DNA of 64,000 nt from Neobacillus niacini (lineage in GTDB: Bacteria > Bacillota > Bacilli > Bacillales > Cytobacillaceae): the NCBI RefSeq assembly GCF_000759675.1, contig NZ_BAWM01000026.1:29936-93935 (forward strand), written 5' to 3'. Every line of letters starts with the position of its first letter. Position 1 is the stretch's first letter. The notes beneath the pieces are model-generated. The model did no database searches and was not told the origin of the DNA. It saw only the letters and a list, made by a program, of their open reading frames with translations. The translations under genes were made by a program, and so were the position numbers. This document shows, in pieces, positions 8,613 through 17,316 of this stretch.

Positions 8613-9866
8613 ATGAACGCAGGAAAAACTCTTCAAATTCCATTCTCTCCTCCAGATATTACTGAGCATGAAGTCAATGCTGTGATCGATACCCTAAAAT
8701 CAGGATGGATTACAACAGGACCGAAAACAAAATTATTGGAAGAAAAAATCGCTGCCTATACCAATTCGGGTAAAGCTGTTTGCTTGAATTCAGCAACGGC
8801 GGCGATGGAATTAACGTTGAGAATTCTCGGCATTGGTCAAGGGGATGAGGTAATCACCAGCGCCTATACGTACACCGCTTCCGCTAGTGTAATTCACCAT
8901 ACAGGGGCAAAAATTGTATTAGTAGATACAGCAAAGGATTCTTTTCAAATGGATTATGACCGGTTAGAGAAGGCCATTACTGAAAAAACAAAAGCCATTA
9001 TTCCAGTCGATATTGCCGGCGTGATGTGTGATTATGATCGAATCTTTGAAATCGCAAGTCGAAAAAAACATTTATTTCACCCGACAAATGAGCTGCAAGA
9101 GGCATTTGGCCGGGTAATCGTCCTTGCCGACGCTGCCCATTCTTTTGGAGCTGTATATAAGGGAAGAAAAAGCGGTGAGGCCGCGGATTTTACCAGCCTC
9201 TCCTTTCATGCTGTTAAAAATTTGACTACTGCTGAAGGCGGGGCTGTTATTTGGAAAGACATCCCAGGGATTGATAATGAGGAACTATATAAGCAATACA
9301 TGCTGTTATCACTGCATGGGCAGTCGAAGGATGCCTTGACTAAAAACAAATTAGGCGGCTGGGAATATGACATCCTATATCCTGCTTACAAATGTAATAT
9401 GACGGATATTATGGCTTCTATTGGGCTTGCTCAGTTTCAGCGATATGATTCTCTCTTGGAAAAAAGAAAACAAATAATTGAACGGTATGACCAGGAGCTT
9501 GCTGAACAAGGATTGGATATATTAAAGCATTATACGGATGACTATTCTTCCAGTGGACACTTATACCTCGTCCGCTTAAAAGGAAGAGACGAGTCTTATC
9601 GTAATTATGTAATTGAAGAAATGGCGCGAAATGGCATTTCTACCAATGTTCATTATAAGCCGCTTCCATTACATACGGCATACAAAAATATGGGGTTTGA
9701 CATTCAGGATTTTCCGAATGCTTTTGCCGTTTATCAGAATGAAATTACGCTTCCGCTTCATACATTATTGAGCGATGAGGATATCGAGTATGTAATGTTT
9801 TTTTTCAAGAAAATCTTGAGAGGCAATTTTTTAGCTGCAAAAGTGGGAGAGAGGGCGAATGTATAA
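8613..9866 (+). CDS. DegT/DnrJ/EryC1/StrS-family sugar aminotransferase
   Basis: A 417-residue PLP-dependent enzyme that normally aminates a nucleotide-linked keto-sugar. Visible family marks are SGWITTGPKTKLLEEKIA, NSATAAMELTLRILGIG, GDEVITSAYTYTASA, VLADAAHSFGAVY and the PLP-binding lysine near residue 201 in SLSFHAVKNLTTAEGG. A short insert around residues 148-165 (ASRKKHLFHPTNELQEAF) separates it from the shortest members. GGATGG precedes the ATG. Its end overlaps the sugar transferase gene by eight bases. It suggests an amino sugar such as bacillosamine, perosamine or a similar residue in the glycan; which one is unknown. Confidence 0.87.
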   Translation: MNAGKTLQIPFSPPDITEHEVNAVIDTLKSGWITTGPKTKLLEEKIAAYTNSGKAVCLNSATAAMELTLRILGIGQGDEVITSAYTYTASASVIHHTGAKIVLVDTAKDSFQMDYDRLEKAITEKTKAIIPVDIAGVMCDYDRIFEIASRKKHLFHPTNELQEAFGRVIVLADAAHSFGAVYKGRKSGEAADFTSLSFHAVKNLTTAEGGAVIWKDIPGIDNEELYKQYMLLSLHGQSKDALTKNKLGGWEYDILYPAYKCNMTDIMASIGLAQFQRYDSLLEKRKQIIERYDQELAEQGLDILKHYTDDYSSSGHLYLVRLKGRDESYRNYVIEEMARNGISTNVHYKPLPLHTAYKNMGFDIQDFPNAFAVYQNEITLPLHTLLSDEDIEYVMFFFKKILRGNFLAAKVGERANV

Positions 9867-10467
9867 ATTATTTTTAAAAAGATGGATGGATTTATTGGCG
9901 GCCATACTAGCCCTGCCAGTATTAATGTTTGTGATATTAATAGTTGGCATTTTAATAAAGTTAGAGGATAACGGCCCCATTTTTTATAAGTCAAAACGGC
10001 TTGGAAAAAATGGGATTCCATTTCTTATGTATAAGTTCAGGTCAATGAAAGTAAATGCTCCGGATATTAGAAATGAAGACGGATCCACCTTTAATTCGGA
10101 AAATGATCCCAGGATGACCAAAATCGGCAAATTTATTCGAAAAACAAGTATCGATGAAGTGCCCCAATTATTAAATGTAGTAATTGGGAATATGAGCTTT
10201 ATTGGACCCAGGCCGGATTTGCCAGATCAAATCTCTTTATATGAAGGAAATGAAATTCGTAAATTAGAAGTTTTACCAGGTTTAACTGGTTATAATCAAG
10301 CTTATTTCCGCAACTCGATTCCCTTAAGAGAAAAGTTTGAAAATGATGTTTATTACGTGGATCACATTAGCCTCTTTTTTGATTTAAAAATCCTATTAAA
10401 AACATTCACAATAATAATTCATCGCAAACATGTTTATTCAAATCATGATAAATCTATCGGGGGATAA
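9859..10467 (+). CDS. Priming sugar-phosphate transferase (bacterial sugar transferase family)
   Basis: A 202-residue monotopic enzyme of the PglC/WcaJ C-terminal type that loads the first sugar phosphate onto undecaprenyl phosphate. The N-terminal KRWMDLLAAILALPVL membrane segment is followed by GPIFYKSKRLGKNG, FLMYKFRSMK and NVVIGNMSFIGPRPDLPDQ, with the later PGLTGYNQ motif, all hallmarks of the family. The small size matches the catalytic-only class. The coupling to the DegT gene fits a pathway whose first sugar is an amino sugar. Confidence 0.9.
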   Translation: MYKLFLKRWMDLLAAILALPVLMFVILIVGILIKLEDNGPIFYKSKRLGKNGIPFLMYKFRSMKVNAPDIRNEDGSTFNSENDPRMTKIGKFIRKTSIDEVPQLLNVVIGNMSFIGPRPDLPDQISLYEGNEIRKLEVLPGLTGYNQAYFRNSIPLREKFENDVYYVDHISLFFDLKILLKTFTIIIHRKHVYSNHDKSIGG

Positions 10468-10490
10468 AGATCAGGAGGAGATTAATAACC

Positions 10491-11261
10491 GTGAGATGTG
10501 CAATAATGCAGCCAACCTATATGCCTTGGATTGGATATTTTTCAATGATTGATAAAGTAGATGTTTTTGTTTTTCTAGATGATGTCCAATTAGTGAAGCG
10601 TAGTTGGCAGGTCAGGAACAAAATAAAAAGTAATGGTAAAGAGCTATTGCTTACAATTCCGATTGTAAAGGACAAAAAAAGAAATGATATGCTCATCCAA
10701 AATTCATCGTACTGTAAAAAAGAAAATTGGAAAGAAAAGCATTTAAAATCCATCAATCATAGCTATTCGAAAGCTAAATGCTATTACGAAGTGTATCCAT
10801 TTATCGAAAAAATATATTGGAAAAATCATGCCAGTATAGCCCAATTCAATATAGATATAATTAAAAGGATTTGTGAAAAAATAGGGATTACTTCAAGGTT
10901 AATCGTTTCATCAAATATAAACAAAAATAAAGGAAAAAAAGATGAACTGCTGGCAAATATCTGTGAATCTATTAATGTCAGACGTTTTTTATCAGCTCAA
11001 GGGGCGGTTCCGTATATAGAGGAAAACAACCCTGGTGGGGAGTTTACTGAAAGAAAAATAGAACTATATTATCACATGTATAATCACCCAATCTATCCGC
11101 AATTAGGAAATGATTTTATCTCCCATATGGGAATATTTGATTTGTTATTTAACACAGGGTTCGATCATGCATTGGAAATCATTAGAAGCGGAAATGAAAA
11201 AGATTTATTTTATTTAGATTACCGGGATCTATTTTTGCAAAATGCGAGGGGTAATATGTGA
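10491..11261 (+). CDS. WbqC-family protein
   Basis: A 256-residue soluble protein with the WbqC signature at the N-terminus: MRCAIMQPTYMPWIGYF, then VFLDDVQLVKRSWQVRNKI. The family occurs in O-antigen and capsule loci; its biochemical role is not well settled. The GTG start at 10491 has AGGAGGAG eleven bases upstream. Its stop overlaps the GTG of the phosphoesterase gene, so the three last genes of the locus form a translationally coupled block. No membrane segment is seen. Confidence 0.82.
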   Translation: MRCAIMQPTYMPWIGYFSMIDKVDVFVFLDDVQLVKRSWQVRNKIKSNGKELLLTIPIVKDKKRNDMLIQNSSYCKKENWKEKHLKSINHSYSKAKCYYEVYPFIEKIYWKNHASIAQFNIDIIKRICEKIGITSRLIVSSNINKNKGKKDELLANICESINVRRFLSAQGAVPYIEENNPGGEFTERKIELYYHMYNHPIYPQLGNDFISHMGIFDLLFNTGFDHALEIIRSGNEKDLFYLDYRDLFLQNARGNM

Positions 11262-11965
11262 AAATTTGCCTTTTTTCAGATATACATGGGAATCTATATG
11301 CATTAGAAAAATTCCTTATAAAAAGTAGAGAACTAGGAATAGACTTTTATGTTTTTTGTGGGGATATTTTTGGTTATTATTACGATCAGGACACTATCAT
11401 TTCCAAACTGAAAGGGATGGAACATTTATCTGCGATAAAAGGGAACCATGACCAATATTTTTTAAATGCCAGTATGAGCCAGGCAGAGGAGAAATGCTTA
11501 ATTGATAAATTTGGATATTCTTATAAAGATATAACAATAAAAATATCCAATGAAAATAAAGAATTTGTTAAAAATTTATCGGAGCAAATAGAGCTGAATT
11601 TTTTTGGGAAAAGGATAGGCATCTTTCATGGCTCACCTATGGATCCGTTGAATGGCAGGGTTTATCCGGATACGGAAATCTCTGAATCTGATGGTTATTT
11701 AAAATATGATTACGTCATTTTGGGGCATACCCATTACCGCATGGTAAGACATATAGGATCTACAACCGTTATCAACCCCGGTTCCCTTGGACAGCCGCGT
11801 GATAAACATGGCTTTAGTTTTGCTGTACTGACAATTCCCGAAGGAGAAATTGAATACCACGAAATTGAGTGGGATAGGAATTTGCTGGTAAAAGATATTG
11901 AAATTAATGATCCCGGCAGCCAAAAATTGATAAACATTCTGTTTAGAAATGAGGAGTCACCTTGA
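11258..11965 (+). CDS. Metallophosphoesterase (YfcE/calcineurin-like)
   Basis: A 235-residue protein with the full two-metal phosphoesterase motif set: FSDIHGN (residues 6-12), FCGDIFGY, KGNHDQYF, FHGSPMDPL and GHTHYRM, followed by NPGSLGQPRD. Substrates of this superfamily range from phosphodiesters to nucleotides, so the reaction is not assigned. It overlaps both neighbours by four bases (GTG start in the WbqC stop, and its own stop in the TTG start of the ATP-grasp gene). That packing argues for a shared function with those two proteins. Confidence 0.85.
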   Translation: MKICLFSDIHGNLYALEKFLIKSRELGIDFYVFCGDIFGYYYDQDTIISKLKGMEHLSAIKGNHDQYFLNASMSQAEEKCLIDKFGYSYKDITIKISNENKEFVKNLSEQIELNFFGKRIGIFHGSPMDPLNGRVYPDTEISESDGYLKYDYVILGHTHYRMVRHIGSTTVINPGSLGQPRDKHGFSFAVLTIPEGEIEYHEIEWDRNLLVKDIEINDPGSQKLINILFRNEESP

Positions 11966-12903
11966 ATAGAACGATACTTGTCTCTGCTATTGGCGGAGAT
12001 GTCGGACATAGCGTGTTAAAATGTCTTTTACAGGAAAAAGATAAATTAATAGGCTGCGATTTGTATCAATTCCCTGTAGGTTTAAATGTGGTTGACGGGT
12101 TTTTTACTTCACTTCCAGCACTGCACTCAAATTATATTTCTCATTTGCTGGAACATTGTAAAAAATATCAGGTAACTCATTTTATACCGATCAGTGAGCC
12201 TGAAATTGAAGTTGTCAGTGATAACCTTGAAGTATTTCAAAAGGAAAAAATCAAGGTCCTTATAAATCAGAAGGAAATTATTCAATACTGTCTCGATAAA
12301 AACCTATCTGCAAAAAAATTAAAAAGCATCGGCTTAGATGTCCCTGACTCCTGGCTGGCAGATGACTTTGAACCGGATGGCAAAAAGTACATCGTCAAAT
12401 TTATAAAATCATGGGGGTCAAAATTATTAAGAGTGATAGCCACTAAAGAAGAATTAGAACAGATCAAAAAAAGCTTCACGCAGCCTCTTTTAATCCAAGA
12501 GTATATTGATGAACCTGACAATGAATATACAGTAGGGGTTTTCAGTGATGGGGAGGATATAAGAGTCATTTCATTTAAGAGAAAGCTTCAGGGGGGATAC
12601 ACCAAATTTGTGGAATTAATAAATGATGAGACTATAAAACGTGATGCCATGATTGCCGCAAAAGAATTCGGGCTAAAAGGGAGTTTTAACATCCAATTAA
12701 GGAAATCAAACGGAAGAAACTATATTTTTGAGATAAATCCAAGATTGTCGGGGTCCGTTCACTTCCGGCATTTGTTGGGTTTTAAAGACGTTTTATGGTG
12801 GCTCGATTCTTTAGATCAATTCAAATTAGCGGAGTATAAAAATCCTTATAGTATAGCGATAGGTGTGAGGGAATTGAATGAAAAGTTCTTGCTTGTAGAA
12901 TAA
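11962..12903 (+). CDS. ATP-grasp domain protein (carbamoyl-phosphate-synthase-like)
   Basis: A 313-residue protein with an N-terminal Rossmann-like domain (LVSAIGGDVGHSVLKCL) and a C-terminal ATP-grasp fold: YIVKFIKSWGSK, LLIQEYIDEPDNEYTVGV, and the metal-binding FNIQLRK...YIFEINPRLSGSVHF. Such enzymes join a carboxylate to an amine or thiol via an acyl-phosphate. In a polysaccharide locus this suggests amide decoration of a sugar, but substrate and product are unknown. The TTG start overlaps the previous stop; a strong terminator follows 29 bases after its stop and closes the locus. Confidence 0.8.
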   Translation: MNRTILVSAIGGDVGHSVLKCLLQEKDKLIGCDLYQFPVGLNVVDGFFTSLPALHSNYISHLLEHCKKYQVTHFIPISEPEIEVVSDNLEVFQKEKIKVLINQKEIIQYCLDKNLSAKKLKSIGLDVPDSWLADDFEPDGKKYIVKFIKSWGSKLLRVIATKEELEQIKKSFTQPLLIQEYIDEPDNEYTVGVFSDGEDIRVISFKRKLQGGYTKFVELINDETIKRDAMIAAKEFGLKGSFNIQLRKSNGRNYIFEINPRLSGSVHFRHLLGFKDVLWWLDSLDQFKLAEYKNPYSIAIGVRELNEKFLLVE

Positions 12904-12931
12904 AAGGATCTAAGGCAAGAATTATAATAAA

Positions 12932-12967
12932 TGGGGCTTTGGGTGATTAACCAAGCCCCTTTTTTAT
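12932..12967 (+). terminator. Rho-independent terminator ending the polysaccharide operon
   Basis: GGGGCTT(T)GG pairs with CCAAGCCCC around an eight-base loop and is followed by TTTTTT. It lies after the ATP-grasp gene and before the ribosome site of the beta-helix gene, separating the two transcription units. Confidence 0.9.
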
Positions 12968-13005
12968 TTCGAGGTAAGAAAAGATCATTGCCTGTGGAGG
13001 TAATT

Positions 13006-14715
13006 ATGAAAATAAAAAAGTCCTTCCCAGTTTTTAGAAATCAAGAAGATAACGAACGGAGAAACTTTTTATCTTGGCTATTTTTTGGGCTTCTAGCCTT
13101 CATAACTTTTTTTTCTTTTAAAAGGGAAGGTGGAGTAATAGACCCACAAAAAGTTAATAAAGGAATGATGTTGAATAAAGATGAGAATACGATTTCTAAT
13201 GAACTTGAAAAGATAAATGCAAAGTTGACGGATATATCGGTAAATGTTAAAAGTTTTGGAGCAAGAGGTGACGGGAAAGCCGATGATACTGTCCCTATTC
13301 AAAACGCTATAGATTATACAGCATCACTTGGGGGGGGAATTGTATATTTCCCGAATGGTCATTTCCGTACTTCCTCAACCATTTCAATTGACGCTGATTA
13401 CGTTAGTTTAGTTGGAGTAGGCTGTAATTCTTCATATCTATCCCCATTATTGGGCCACATGACAGCTATCCTTTTTTTTGGAAATGAAAAGGGTTCGTGG
13501 AGATGGGGAAATGTTGTAAAGGACTTGGGAATTAGGAATTCACATGCAGAAGGCATTAAAATGGTAAATAACCTTCAATGGAAATTAGAAGGAATAGATG
13601 TGAGAAACTGTGAAGGAAATGGGGTTTACGGAAAAAATTCATGGATCGGAAGGTTGCATAATTCCTGTCTTTATAGGAATAAAAAATCAGGTTTCTATGC
13701 TGACAAAGACTGTCATGCTCTATCTATTATTGGTACACACATTATCGATAATAAGAGGTATGGGATTTATGCTCCAAAGGAATCTACTATAACAGGAAAT
13801 ACTTTTGAACTAAATAAATTGGCAGATATCTACATCCCTTCTACCAAGGAAAGTATTTTTATTGCAGGGAATTATTTTGAGGGTGGAAGAAGTGAAGGAG
13901 CAGCTATTCACGTCTTAGGTAAATTTATTTCAATTGATACGAATGGACTAGGGGGGCAGCCCTTAGGAATAAAACTAGAGGGTGCAAGTCATGTAAAAGT
14001 ATCAAACAATTTTGTAGGGATGACACTTGGGGAATTAGCCCATAACAATCTTCAAACCATTTATGTAGATGAAAAGTGTAAAAATATCGAGCTTGATAAT
14101 GTAGGAACATTAACTGTTAAACCAGGTGCAAATCTGATCAAACAGGGGGCAGTTAAGGATCATTTATATCCATTTGGAGAGTTTGAATCACTAAAGAATG
14201 GGGTTCCGGTAGGATGGACAAAAAAAGGTACCTTTACTTCTCAAGTTGTTCCGTCATTTAGCGGGGAATGTGATAAAGCTTTAAAGGTAACAACAAAGTC
14301 AAAACATGATCGAATGATAAGAAACTTGTCTGGCTTAAAACCTAATACAATCTATACCTGGGGTGCGATGATTAGTACGGAGGATGCCGATGCGGTTGAA
14401 GTCAGGTGCTATAACACTGCAATTGTAAAAGGTGATGAACATTATTGGAGCGCGAATTTCAAAAAAGGGCATTACATAGCAACTACCGCATTTATAACAG
14501 CTATCGATGGTAGCGCTGATATCAGTATAGGTTCGGCCTATTTAGGAACTTTTAAATTAGAATGGATTGCCGTGGTAGAAGGGTATTACACCGAGCGAAA
14601 TTTCCCAAGAAAAAGCAACAGAGAAAATACAAGCGTTATTCAAAGCGAAAATGGTTCATATTACAAAATTTCCGTCAATAATGATGGTACTTTTAAAAGC
14701 ATTTTATTAATTTAA
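13006..14715 (+). CDS. Membrane-anchored right-handed beta-helix protein (pectate-lyase-3-like)
   Basis: A 569-residue protein. A cytoplasmic N-terminus with RRNFLSWLFFGLLAF begins a single membrane span at about residues 23-40. A linker is followed by VKSFGARGDGKADDTVPIQ and AIDYTASLGGGIVYFPNG, the opening of pectate-lyase-3/glycosidase-28-type beta-helices, then many short NxF/GNxF repeats (ITGNTFELN, IAGNYFEGG, VSNNFVGM). The last 150 residues look like a beta-sandwich carbohydrate-binding module. ATG 13006 has TGGAGG upstream; an earlier in-frame ATG lies inside the terminator and is rejected. It could cut, modify or bind the glycan made by the adjacent locus. It is transcribed separately. 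Confidence 0.75.
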   Translation: MKIKKSFPVFRNQEDNERRNFLSWLFFGLLAFITFFSFKREGGVIDPQKVNKGMMLNKDENTISNELEKINAKLTDISVNVKSFGARGDGKADDTVPIQNAIDYTASLGGGIVYFPNGHFRTSSTISIDADYVSLVGVGCNSSYLSPLLGHMTAILFFGNEKGSWRWGNVVKDLGIRNSHAEGIKMVNNLQWKLEGIDVRNCEGNGVYGKNSWIGRLHNSCLYRNKKSGFYADKDCHALSIIGTHIIDNKRYGIYAPKESTITGNTFELNKLADIYIPSTKESIFIAGNYFEGGRSEGAAIHVLGKFISIDTNGLGGQPLGIKLEGASHVKVSNNFVGMTLGELAHNNLQTIYVDEKCKNIELDNVGTLTVKPGANLIKQGAVKDHLYPFGEFESLKNGVPVGWTKKGTFTSQVVPSFSGECDKALKVTTKSKHDRMIRNLSGLKPNTIYTWGAMISTEDADAVEVRCYNTAIVKGDEHYWSANFKKGHYIATTAFITAIDGSADISIGSAYLGTFKLEWIAVVEGYYTERNFPRKSNRENTSVIQSENGSYYKISVNNDGTFKSILLI

Positions 14716-14942
14716 TTCACTTTTGAAAAAAGTGCGAAACAATGTTTTAAAATACTAGGAGCTTTTGGCAATTAACTTAAATAAGATAGTTAGTTGCAGT
14801 TCAGTTTTTTCCAAACCATTATCATGAATTCAAAGTATTAATCTAATGTTGTCAATATTAACTTGATGTACATCAAGTTTGGGGAGATGCTTAAATGTAG
14901 TAATAGCCCTATAACCTAAAAATGAAACATATAGATATATAA
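14716..14942. other. Non-coding gap with one perfect palindrome
   Basis: No convincing gene is seen. A small hairpin (CACTTTT/AAAAAGTG near 14720-14737) may end the beta-helix gene. The palindrome is listed separately. Confidence 0.5.
14860..14879. promoter_or_regulatory. Perfect 20-base palindrome, possible operator
   Basis: AACTTGATGTACATCAAGTT is its own reverse complement. There is no T-run, so it does not look like a terminator; a dimeric regulator site is possible. The only nearby gene is the broken acyltransferase, so it may be a leftover. Confidence 0.4.
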
Positions 14943-15323
14943 AAGATTAAAGAATTTCTTTTCGAAAAACTCCCAAGAATCAGAATTGCTGTAATCTCTA
15001 TTTTGATAATTATTAGTTATATACTAACCTATATAATAAGTGACATAGTTCCAAATTCAAATACAATATTAAATACTTTCACACTAATTCTTGTATTAGG
15101 ATTACTATATAAATATCTGAACAAGTCAAATCGATTTCTAAAATATATGTCCGAATCATCTTATTCTGTATATCTTATTCATCACCCTGTTATTATCGTT
15201 GTCAGTTACTATTATATAGAATATATTAATGATCTAAATCCAGTTGGGAAAATATCTATAGGCATTAATAATAACAAAAAGAATAAACGAACTGTTCCTA
15301 AGGCAAAAACGGTACAAGGGTAA
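14943..15323 (+). pseudogene. Remnant of a membrane acyltransferase (acyltransferase-3/OafA-like)
   Basis: The open frame encodes two hydrophobic segments and the family-typical stretch YMSESSYSVYLIHHPVII, which belongs near the C-terminal end of roughly 350-residue membrane acyltransferases. Everything upstream, including the catalytic histidine region, is missing. The frame has no ATG start (first possible start TTG 15003) and no ribosome site, and ends in a low-complexity basic tail. I read it as a decayed glycan O-acetyltransferase that once belonged to the adjacent locus. Confidence 0.6.
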
Positions 15324-15333
15324 TTGCATAAAC

Positions 15334-15366
15334 AAAGGGGGTGTCTCTAAAAGAGACACCCCCTTT
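15334..15366. terminator. Strong bidirectional terminator
   Basis: A perfect 15-base-pair stem (AAAGGGGGTGTCTCT with its complement) around an AAA loop. It sits between the acyltransferase remnant and the convergent DUF421 gene and can serve both strands. Confidence 0.85.
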
Positions 15367-15371
15367 GACCA

Positions 15372-16085
15372 TTAGTGATATAAAAAAAGTGTAAGGTTAT
15401 TTTTACGGTCGATTGTTGCTAATAATACATTACTTACTTCAGTCTGATGGTGGCTCCATAGTGTGTGTATAAGCCACCCTTCATCCTTATTTAGTTGTTG
15501 GAGCTCATGTAGTTCAATTTTGCCTTCTTTAATTATGGTCTTAGGGAGGTCAAAGGGTTCGGTAACCATGTTATAGGTTGACGGGGTGATTGCTTCGTAT
15601 TTTGGATCTAAAAAAACGGACAATTTCCCATCAGCTTCCCACAATGCTAATGCAACTTTTTTAACATCTTCTACTTTCTCTTCCCGTAATTCTTCTAATA
15701 AAATATCGATTGATATTCTTGCTTTTTTCAAACCTTTAGAAATAATCTCTCCGTCTTTAACCAGTGTAATGGGTGGAGGAGTAATTAATTTTCTAATTCG
15801 GGGCCATTTTAACATCGTATACACACTGCCAATATACAGCACCACCAATACTGCTGTTGTGGTAATAGAACCTTTTAGTCCAAGACGTTCATCTGACAAT
15901 GGGTGGGCAAGGATGTTCCCGATTATAAGAGCAATAGCGAAATCAATCAATCTTAGCTGAGCAATGGAACGCTGTCCCATTGCTTTCGCCACAAGAATCA
16001 AAAAGAAATAGGCAACGATAGCACGTAGAATCCACTCTATTGTCGTTAAGGATTCCTGACCATGAAAGAAATTCAACGAAGACAC
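15372..16085 (-). CDS. DUF421 (YetF/YcaP-type) membrane protein
   Basis: A 237-residue protein with three N-terminal membrane spans (ending near residue 90) and a cytoplasmic mixed alpha/beta domain. The sequence around LRAIVAYFFLILVAKAMGQRSIAQ and DFAIALIIGNILAHPLSDE is typical, as is the cytoplasmic start TPPPITLVKDGEIISKGLKK. The biochemical role of the family is unknown; several members are linked to the spore or cell envelope in Bacillus. It lies 18 bases downstream of the lactonase gene on the same strand, probably co-transcribed. Confidence 0.85.
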   Translation of the reverse strand: MSSLNFFHGQESLTTIEWILRAIVAYFFLILVAKAMGQRSIAQLRLIDFAIALIIGNILAHPLSDERLGLKGSITTTAVLVVLYIGSVYTMLKWPRIRKLITPPPITLVKDGEIISKGLKKARISIDILLEELREEKVEDVKKVALALWEADGKLSVFLDPKYEAITPSTYNMVTEPFDLPKTIIKEGKIELHELQQLNKDEGWLIHTLWSHHQTEVSNVLLATIDRKNNLTLFLYH

Positions 16086-16103
16086 ATCCTTTAATAGTTA
16101 AGT

Positions 16104-17162
16104 CTAATTTCCAGAAAACTTAACACAAACCGGGTGTGGTACCTTTATATCAGATTGTAAAAGAGTTAATTTTCCGGTATTTTCATCTCTTGCAAATAGA
16201 ACTAAGTTACTGGATTCTTGATTGGAAGCAACAATATATCTACCAGAAGGTTCTATTTCAAAATCCCTTGGCCAATCTCCCTCTGTAGATGTATATTCTA
16301 AGAAATGGAGGCCGCCTGTTTCTTCATTGACGGAAAAAACAGCAATGCTATTGTGACCACGGTTTCCTGCATAAACAAAGCGTCCGTCGTTAGAGATATG
16401 AATCGCACTTCCTTGATTATTTTCTTTAAAATCTTCAGGTAAAGTAGAAATATATTGTTCTTCTATAAATTTGCCACTTTCTGGATGATAACTCAGAACA
16501 ATTACTTCGGAACTAAATTCGGTCATGATATATGCAATTTTTCCATGAGGATGGAAAGTAAGGTGCCGAGGTCCGCTGCCAGCTTTTAACGGAAGAAGCT
16601 GTACTTTAGCAAGTTTTCCTTCCTCACTTACTTCATAGGTTGTAAGAGAATCTGTTCCTAAATCAACAGCCACAAGGTATTTTTCATCTGGTGTCAATCC
16701 AGCATAGTGCAAATGCGGTTTTTCCTGTCTCGGATCAGGTCCAGAACCTTCATGCTGAATAATAGAGGATGCAGGCTGTATCGAGCCTTCTTCTGGGTTA
16801 ATTAAATAGGATTCCACAGTTCCTTTATGATAATTTGCGCTAAAAACATACCGCATCATACTATCAACACTCACATGACAGGGAGGAGACCCCTCTGATA
16901 ATTGATTATTGATAGGGGTAAGTTCTCCGTTGTCAGTAATAGAGTAGGCAGAAAGTCCGCCAAAGTTTCCCTCCTTGGCCACTGAGTATAAATATTTTTT
17001 ATCATTGGATAAAGTTAGGTAGGTTGGATTCTCAAGAGTTGCAACAGCCCTAATATCTGTTATTTTTCCTTCATCACTGTCTAAAGTGAATTTATAAATT
17101 CCTTTACTTTCTCCTTTTGTGTATGTACCAATATAACCTAGCTGTAAATTAGATGATGTCAT
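16104..17162 (-). CDS. Lactonase-family beta-propeller protein (6-phosphogluconolactonase-like)
   Basis: A 352-residue seven-bladed propeller of the Pgl/YkgB family, which opens 6-phosphogluconolactone or related lactones. Visible marks are LGYIGTYTKGESKGIY at the N-terminus, the repeated blade motif (LTLSNDKKYLYSV, VSVDSMMRYVFSANY), PHLHYAGLTPDEKYL and GSGPRHLTFHPHGK. No signal peptide, so it is cytoplasmic. AAGGAG precedes the ATG. It starts a two-gene unit with the DUF421 gene. Enzymatic identity is a family inference; no pentose-phosphate genes are nearby. Confidence 0.85.
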   Translation of the reverse strand: MTSSNLQLGYIGTYTKGESKGIYKFTLDSDEGKITDIRAVATLENPTYLTLSNDKKYLYSVAKEGNFGGLSAYSITDNGELTPINNQLSEGSPPCHVSVDSMMRYVFSANYHKGTVESYLINPEEGSIQPASSIIQHEGSGPDPRQEKPHLHYAGLTPDEKYLVAVDLGTDSLTTYEVSEEGKLAKVQLLPLKAGSGPRHLTFHPHGKIAYIMTEFSSEVIVLSYHPESGKFIEEQYISTLPEDFKENNQGSAIHISNDGRFVYAGNRGHNSIAVFSVNEETGGLHFLEYTSTEGDWPRDFEIEPSGRYIVASNQESSNLVLFARDENTGKLTLLQSDIKVPHPVCVKFSGN

Positions 17163-17316
17163 GTTAAAAACTCCTTACAAATTATTATTCCTTTATTTTA
17201 ACCTTAGCAAAGGACTTCAGTCTAATAACTGGAATTTTTATTTAACCCGCTATATAGTTAATAACATAAAGTAATTATTTAATAGATAAAAAATTACATA
17301 AATAAGGAGTTCAATT

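Noticed and set aside
12931..13005. N-terminal extension of the beta-helix protein
   Set aside because: The earlier ATG lies in the stem of a terminator; ATG 13006 has a proper ribosome site and gives a natural membrane anchor.
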